A DNA stretch of 9,071 nt from SG8-41 sp036397875 (GTDB lineage Bacteria > Pseudomonadota > Gammaproteobacteria > Burkholderiales > SG8-41). Below are positions 5,764-9,071 of the stretch, one piece after another. The position numbers and the translations under genes were made by a program. The notes beneath the pieces were generated by a model. The model did no database searches. It worked only from the letters and a program-made list of their open reading frames with translations, and was not told where the DNA came from. Every line of letters begins with the position of its first letter. Within the stretch, counting starts at the first letter, position 1. The stretch lies in the NCBI GenBank assembly GCA_036397875.1, contig DASWIC010000195.1:1-9071 (forward strand), read 5' to 3'.

Positions 5764-6924
5764 TCACCGGCGCTTATCGGCGTCGACCGGCGGCGGGGTC
5801 TTCTCCCGGTTCAGCAGCCCGCCGCCCGCCAGGATCAGCGCGTTGACGATGAAAACCGGCGCGACCCCGAACACCGAGCCGATGGTGCCGAAGATCACGG
5901 GCACCGCGATGTGCGTCAACTGGTTGATGGTGACGCGCATCCCCAGCGCCTCTCCCGAACGGCCCTCGGGGGCGCGGCTGAAGATCAGCATCAGCGTGAC
6001 CGGTTGCGCGCAGCCCATGCCGAGTCCGAGCACGAGCGCGATCGCCGCCAGCGCGGGCGCGCTGACAAACAGCGGAAACAACAGGAACGTCACGGCCGAG
6101 ATGAAGAGCGACCCGTTGAACACCGTGTCCGGCCCGAAGCGCTTCACCAGCCGCGGCAGCCCGATGCGCACCGCGAACGCGGCGATGCCGGACATCGCCA
6201 GCACGACGCCGATCGCGGAGGCCGAAAGGCCCACCGAATGACCGTAGATCGGCATGTAGAACTGGAACAGGTCCTGCGCCGTCACCGCGACCGCGCTCGC
6301 GATCAGCGTGCGGCGCAGCACCGGGTTGGCAAGCAGGCTCGTCGAAAGCACGGCCTGCTCCTCCTCGGTCTTCAGGCGTGGTCCGCGGCCCACCGTGCGC
6401 GCGGAGGCCATGATCAGGACGGGGACCAGCGGCAGCGCGGCAATATAAAGGTAGCCCGTGGCATGCCCGACGAAGTCGATGGAGAATCCGGCGAAAAGCG
6501 GCCCGATGACTGAGCCGATCGCCATGGCCAGCGCATAGTTGGCGAAATTGCGCGTGCGCTCTTCGGCACCGCCGAGCGACCCGACCAGGTTCTGGGCCGA
6601 AACGTTGTAGAACATGTGCGAGGCGCCGATCAGCGCGGCGGAGGCGTAGAGCGCCGGCAATCCGGGCGCGAGCCACGGCAACAGCAAACCCGCGGCGACG
6701 CCCAGTGACCCGACCAGCATCGGCACGCGGACGCCGAGCCGGTCCGAAAGCTTGCCGGCATAGACGGCAAGCAGCGCCGGGAGCAGCGAGTACATCGCGA
6801 TCATGAGCCCGATGGTGACCTGGGACGCCCCCAGCTCGATCGCGAACAACGAGATCAGCACCTTGCTCGCGCGGAAGCTCGACATGTTGCACAACACGAT
6901 CAGGAGCAGGGTGCCGATCGACAT
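5764..6924 (-). CDS. Major facilitator superfamily (MFS) transporter
   Basis: The 386-aa protein is strongly hydrophobic and fits about 12 transmembrane helices in two halves, with a charged central loop (ARTVGRGPRLKTEEEQ, about 174-189). The MFS motif A between helices 2 and 3 is clear: GKLSDRLGVRVP (57-68). Proteins of this kind move small solutes across the inner membrane by proton symport or antiport. Direction and substrate cannot be read from the sequence; both drug-efflux-like and uptake carriers share the motif. It is the first gene of a likely operon with the D-2-hydroxyacid dehydrogenase and the ThDP enzyme, which favours a metabolite carrier over a drug pump (inference). The start at 6922-6924 has only a weak AGGA 13 bases upstream. 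Met14 (about 6885) is another candidate, but it would remove part of helix 1. Confidence 0.9.
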   Translation of the reverse strand: MSIGTLLLIVLCNMSSFRASKVLISLFAIELGASQVTIGLMIAMYSLLPALLAVYAGKLSDRLGVRVPMLVGSLGVAAGLLLPWLAPGLPALYASAALIGASHMFYNVSAQNLVGSLGGAEERTRNFANYALAMAIGSVIGPLFAGFSIDFVGHATGYLYIAALPLVPVLIMASARTVGRGPRLKTEEEQAVLSTSLLANPVLRRTLIASAVAVTAQDLFQFYMPIYGHSVGLSASAIGVVLAMSGIAAFAVRIGLPRLVKRFGPDTVFNGSLFISAVTFLLFPLFVSAPALAAIALVLGLGMGCAQPVTLMLIFSRAPEGRSGEALGMRVTINQLTHIAVPVIFGTIGSVFGVAPVFIVNALILAGGGLLNREKTPPPVDADKRR

Positions 6925-7025
6925 GGATCAGGCCGTCCTGCGCGCGCGGGACTGGAACAAGCGGGTGGTGCGAGGAGACGCCGCGCCTGCGGCCGGTTCG
7001 GGATCACGCGGCATTTTGACTTTCG

Positions 7026-7031
7026 ATTTTA
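7026..7031 (-). promoter_or_regulatory. Candidate -10 element for the MFS operon
   Basis: Read on the - strand, TAAAAT follows GGGG, one mismatch from TATAAT. No good -35 hexamer is seen 16-18 bases upstream. It would start transcription near 7020 and give a leader of about 95 bases before the MFS start. It lies in the 161-bp divergent region between 6925 and 7085. Confidence 0.3.
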
Positions 7032-7073
7032 CCCCACGCATGCGCTGCGAAAGCGCGACACGGACGCATCGCT

Positions 7074-7079
7074 TAGAAT
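7074..7079 (+). promoter_or_regulatory. Candidate -10 element (TAGAAT) for the thioesterase-like gene
   Basis: TAGAAT differs from TATAAT at one position. A start of transcription six to seven bases downstream would fall on the GTG start codon at 7086, so the message may be leaderless. No clear -35 hexamer is present at usual spacing, and no ribosome binding site lies before the GTG. Confidence 0.35.
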
Positions 7080-7085
7080 TGCGGC

Positions 7086-8027
7086 GTGCCGGAAACGCTC
7101 GCGCCCGACGCCGCAGACATTCGCCGACAGGTGCTGCTCGCCCTCGCGGCGAATCGCACGCCGGGCTTCCACTTTCCGGGCCATCTCCTCGGCTGCGCCT
7201 GGCCGCGCATCGGCGAGGATGAGCTCGAGCAGACCATGCTCGACGGCCCGGTGTCTCGCAATGTGGACGGCTCGACCAGCCTCGCAGCGTTCTGCGTCCT
7301 GCTCGACACCACGCTCGCGACCGCGTCGCGCTTGAGGATCGAGCGCGGCGCGCGCCAGGCCACCGTGCACCTGCACGCCCAGTTCACCGGTGCGCCGCTG
7401 CGCGGCGAGATGACGGCCCGCGCGCGCATGGGCGGTTATACGATCGGCGCGGCAGCGCGCGAATCGTTGACGAGCGGGACGGTCTACGCGGGCGGTGTGG
7501 CGGCGTGCCATGCGAGCGGCACATTCGTCGTGCTGCCGCCGCCGCCCGGCGTGAATCTGGCGCCGTTGCCGTGGCAGCGTGACGACCGCGGCGCGCCGAT
7601 CGCGCCGCTCCAATCAAGGGATCTCGAGCCGGACGAGAAACCGGTGATGGCTGCCTGCAACTCGGCACTGAGGCGCGCGGATCACCAGCGCGCCTTCATC
7701 GAGCATTTCTGGAGAATTCTGCCGGTCGCGGCCGATGCCGGCGCGCGCTGCACGGTCAGGCTCGGGCCGCAGCACGCGAACCGCGTGCGGCACGTGCAAG
7801 GCGGATTGCTGCTCGGCCTGGCTGCGATCACGGCGCTGGCCGCGGCGCCCCGGCATGCCCGGCTCTCCGCCATCGCGGCCTGGTACATCAGCCCCGGCGA
7901 GGGCCGGGCGCTGAAAATCCGCTCAAAACGATTCCACGAAGGCCGCAGCTTCGCCGCGGTGCGCACCGAGATCCGGAACGCGGACGGCTCGCGCGTGCTG
8001 GAGGTCGTCAGCCATCACGCTGCATGA
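7086..8027 (+). CDS. Acyl-CoA thioesterase-like protein with two hotdog domains (PaaI/TesB-like)
   Basis: The 313-aa protein appears to be two hotdog folds in tandem. The first, about residues 45-150, includes LDGPVSRNVDGSTSLAAFCVLLDTTLATA, ATVHLHAQFTGAPLRGEMTARARM and ACHASGTFVVLPPP. The second, about 205-311, includes HVQGGLLLGLAAITAL, LSAIAAWYISPGEG and LKIRSKRFHEGRSFAAVRTEIRNADGSRVLEVVSHH. The HxxGG of the second half corresponds to the loop and central helix of PaaI-type thioesterases. Such enzymes hydrolyse acyl-CoA thioesters in the cytoplasm, and a tandem arrangement packs the usual dimer into one chain. The gene begins with GTG and has no visible Shine-Dalgarno sequence. It diverges from the MFS operon, so a shared control region is possible. 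Substrate length or type cannot be inferred; a non-enzymatic hotdog role is also possible. Confidence 0.78.
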   Translation: MPETLAPDAADIRRQVLLALAANRTPGFHFPGHLLGCAWPRIGEDELEQTMLDGPVSRNVDGSTSLAAFCVLLDTTLATASRLRIERGARQATVHLHAQFTGAPLRGEMTARARMGGYTIGAAARESLTSGTVYAGGVAACHASGTFVVLPPPPGVNLAPLPWQRDDRGAPIAPLQSRDLEPDEKPVMAACNSALRRADHQRAFIEHFWRILPVAADAGARCTVRLGPQHANRVRHVQGGLLLGLAAITALAAAPRHARLSAIAAWYISPGEGRALKIRSKRFHEGRSFAAVRTEIRNADGSRVLEVVSHHAA

Positions 8028-8086
8028 CGACAGTGATGCGTGTTGGGTGATGGGCAGGTTGGCCGAGACCACCACGAGCCGCGCAG

Positions 8087-8305
8087 CTAGCGCTTCCGTC
8101 CCACCAGCAGCAAGATCACGCCGATGGCGATCGCTCCGGCTCCCGCCCACACCGGGACGTTGACTGTTTCCTTTTCCGCGACGGAGAACTTGAGTGGCCC
8201 GAGCTTCACGTCGTGCCGTTCCTTCGTGTAGCTGAAGCCACCGTAGATGAGGCCCAGTGTCCCCGCGATGACGAGCAGCACCCCGATGATTTTCGTCACG
8301 CCCAT
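8087..8305 (-). CDS. Small membrane protein with two transmembrane segments
   Basis: The 72-aa protein starts with a hydrophobic helix (TKIIGVLLVIAGTLGLIYGGFSY, residues 4-26). A short charged segment follows (TKERHDVKLGPLKFSVAEKETVNVP, 27-51). A second helix (VWAGAGAIAIGVILLLVGRKR) completes it. The ATG at 8303-8305 has a strong AGGAGAAGG ribosome binding site. The pattern resembles small conserved membrane proteins seen in proteobacteria, but I do not recognise a named family. Function is unknown. By the positive-inside rule the RKR tail would be cytoplasmic, which would also place the N-terminus inside and the charged loop outside (inference). It lies 84 bases downstream of the barrel gene on the same strand and converges on the thioesterase-like gene with a 59-bp gap, in which no hairpin terminator was seen. 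Confidence 0.8.
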   Translation of the reverse strand: MGVTKIIGVLLVIAGTLGLIYGGFSYTKERHDVKLGPLKFSVAEKETVNVPVWAGAGAIAIGVILLLVGRKR

Positions 8306-8360
8306 GACCTTCTCCTGATGCGCGTAGTCTAACCGGTTCCCGCCACCCGCAAGTCGTTTG

Positions 8361-8376
8361 CGTCAGTCGTCAGTCG
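8361..8376. repeat. Tandem CGTCAGT repeat
   Basis: CGTCAGT is repeated twice with a partial third copy (CG) just downstream of the barrel gene stop codon. It is short and may be chance or low-complexity intergenic sequence. It does not form a hairpin. Confidence 0.3.
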
Positions 8377-8389
8377 CCACGGGGGTCGC

Positions 8390-9071
8390 TCAGAACGACC
8401 GCCCGACACGCAGATACCACTTCGTCTCCCCGGGGCCATCGAGACCTCTGGCGACGCCGGCACGCGCCCGGAGCCCGAAGAGGTAGCCGAAGCGCACTTC
8501 CGACAGCAGCTCGATCCCGACCCCGCGATGGTAGTCCGGCGAGGCGCCGCTGTCCCATGCTGCGCCGATATCGAAGAAGAGACTCATCGAAACGCGGTTC
8601 ATCCCCACCGGCGGGGACATCACGTGCCGATCGACGTCCGACAGCGGCACCCGCCATTCGACCGTCCCGAGGCGGGCGCGATGCCCGGTCAGGGCCGGCT
8701 CGCCGCTGCTGTAGCCACGCAGCGGGAATTCCCGCACGTTCAGCAGGGGCAGCGCCAGCGCTTCGTTCGTATCCGTGCCGCCCAGCTCGATGGGCTCCGC
8801 ATCGGCTTGTCCGTAGACCTCGTTCCAGCGTAGGGCGAGTACCGTATTGCGTAAGGGAAGATAGACACGCCAGTCGCCCCGGTAGACGTTGCCCGAGTAA
8901 TCGCCCGCGAGCCCGTTGGAGGTTTCGTAAAACAGCCGCAGCTGCTGGCCCTGGCTCGGCCCCTCCGACAGCCACTGTTCCCGGCGCGTATCCACTCCCC
9001 CCACGAGCGCCAGCACGCGCTCGTTGTCGATGGACGTCGAGGGCGCATTGACGTCGTGCAGCTTCTCGCGG
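8390..9071 (-). CDS. Outer-membrane beta-barrel protein, BamA/Omp85 surface-antigen type, C-terminal part (5' end outside window)
   Basis: The frame is open from the window edge to TGA at 8390-8392, so the GTG at 9014-9016 is not the true start. About 226 residues are visible. Alternating polar and hydrophobic strands with aromatic girdle residues are present: QQLRLFYETSNGLAG, YRGDWRVYLPL, TVLALRWNEVYGQ, LGTVEWRVPLSD, VSMSLFFDIGAAWDSG, GVGIELLSEVRFGYLFGLRARAGVARGL and KWYLRVGRSF. FFDIGAAWDSG followed by GVGIEL and the terminal Phe are typical of the last strands of Omp85/BamA-type barrels; the terminal Phe is the usual signal for barrel insertion by the BAM machinery. The loop LGGTDTNEALALPLLNVREFPLRGYSSGEPALTG resembles the conserved strand-turn region before the final strands, including an RGY triplet like the VRGF/Y of the lid loop. 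The full gene may carry a large N-terminal periplasmic domain. The role (assembly factor, lipid or protein export, or plain surface antigen) cannot be assigned. Confidence 0.75.
   Translation of the reverse strand, partial: REKLHDVNAPSTSIDNERVLALVGGVDTRREQWLSEGPSQGQQLRLFYETSNGLAGDYSGNVYRGDWRVYLPLRNTVLALRWNEVYGQADAEPIELGGTDTNEALALPLLNVREFPLRGYSSGEPALTGHRARLGTVEWRVPLSDVDRHVMSPPVGMNRVSMSLFFDIGAAWDSGASPDYHRGVGIELLSEVRFGYLFGLRARAGVARGLDGPGETKWYLRVGRSF

Noticed and set aside
4756..6513. Long + strand reading frame of 585 codons opposite the dehydrogenase and MFS genes
   Set aside because: It is antisense to two genes with clear motifs, its translation is Arg/His/Asp-rich with no domain pattern, and such shadow frames are expected in high-GC DNA.
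5774..6892. Second - strand frame of 372 codons within the MFS gene
   Set aside because: It overlaps the MFS frame almost completely, and only the other frame gives hydrophobic helices and motif A.
1..9071. CRISPR arrays, tRNA or rRNA genes, transposase or phage genes
   Set aside because: Looked for and not seen: no regularly spaced repeats, no cloverleaf or rRNA sequence recognised, and no mobile-element protein motifs.

Overview
The window is a high-GC bacterial chromosomal segment. It most resembles a betaproteobacterium (Burkholderiales or relatives). The grounds are a Bug/TctC-type solute-binding homologue, a carboxymuconolactone decarboxylase-family protein, a DUF6806-like protein, and dispersed intergenic palindromes of the ATTCCC-N8-GGGAAT type. 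This is judged from protein and repeat style only, with no database search. Nine protein-coding genes are supported. Both edge genes are cut by the window: the cyclic-nucleotide-binding protein at the left and the outer-membrane barrel at the right.

Left part, + strand (1-2700): the C-terminal end of a cyclic-nucleotide-binding-domain protein; a Bug-family (TctC-like) substrate-binding homologue with no visible signal peptide; a 131-aa carboxymuconolactone decarboxylase-family protein; and a conserved hypothetical of the DUF6806 type. Dispersed-repeat-like DNA lies just upstream of the Bug gene and between it and the decarboxylase-family gene.

Centre, - strand (2978-6924): a probable three-gene operon transcribed MFS transporter -> D-2-hydroxyacid dehydrogenase -> thiamine-diphosphate (ThDP) enzyme. 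The ThDP enzyme has an acetolactate synthase/sulfoacetaldehyde acetyltransferase-like layout. Together they look like an uptake and catabolic module for a small organic acid: a carrier, a 2-oxo/2-hydroxy acid oxidoreductase and a ThDP enzyme acting next to a carbonyl. The substrate cannot be read from the sequence. This operon converges on the DUF6806-like gene, with nested palindromic DNA between them.

Right part (7086-9071): a double-hotdog thioesterase-like gene diverges from the MFS operon across a 161-bp region holding candidate -10 elements on both strands. It converges on a two-TM small membrane protein that lies downstream of the C-terminal part of a BamA/Omp85-type beta-barrel, both on the - strand.

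No rRNA, tRNA, CRISPR array, transposase or phage gene was seen, and no stretch over 300 bases lacks a gene. I found no convincing new multi-gene system. The most interesting items are the signal-less Bug protein whose 5' end abuts a dispersed repeat, a repeat that supplies a competing start codon to the ThDP enzyme gene, the altered nucleotide-binding motif of the dehydrogenase, the possible leaderless thioesterase mRNA, and the nested palindromes between convergent genes.
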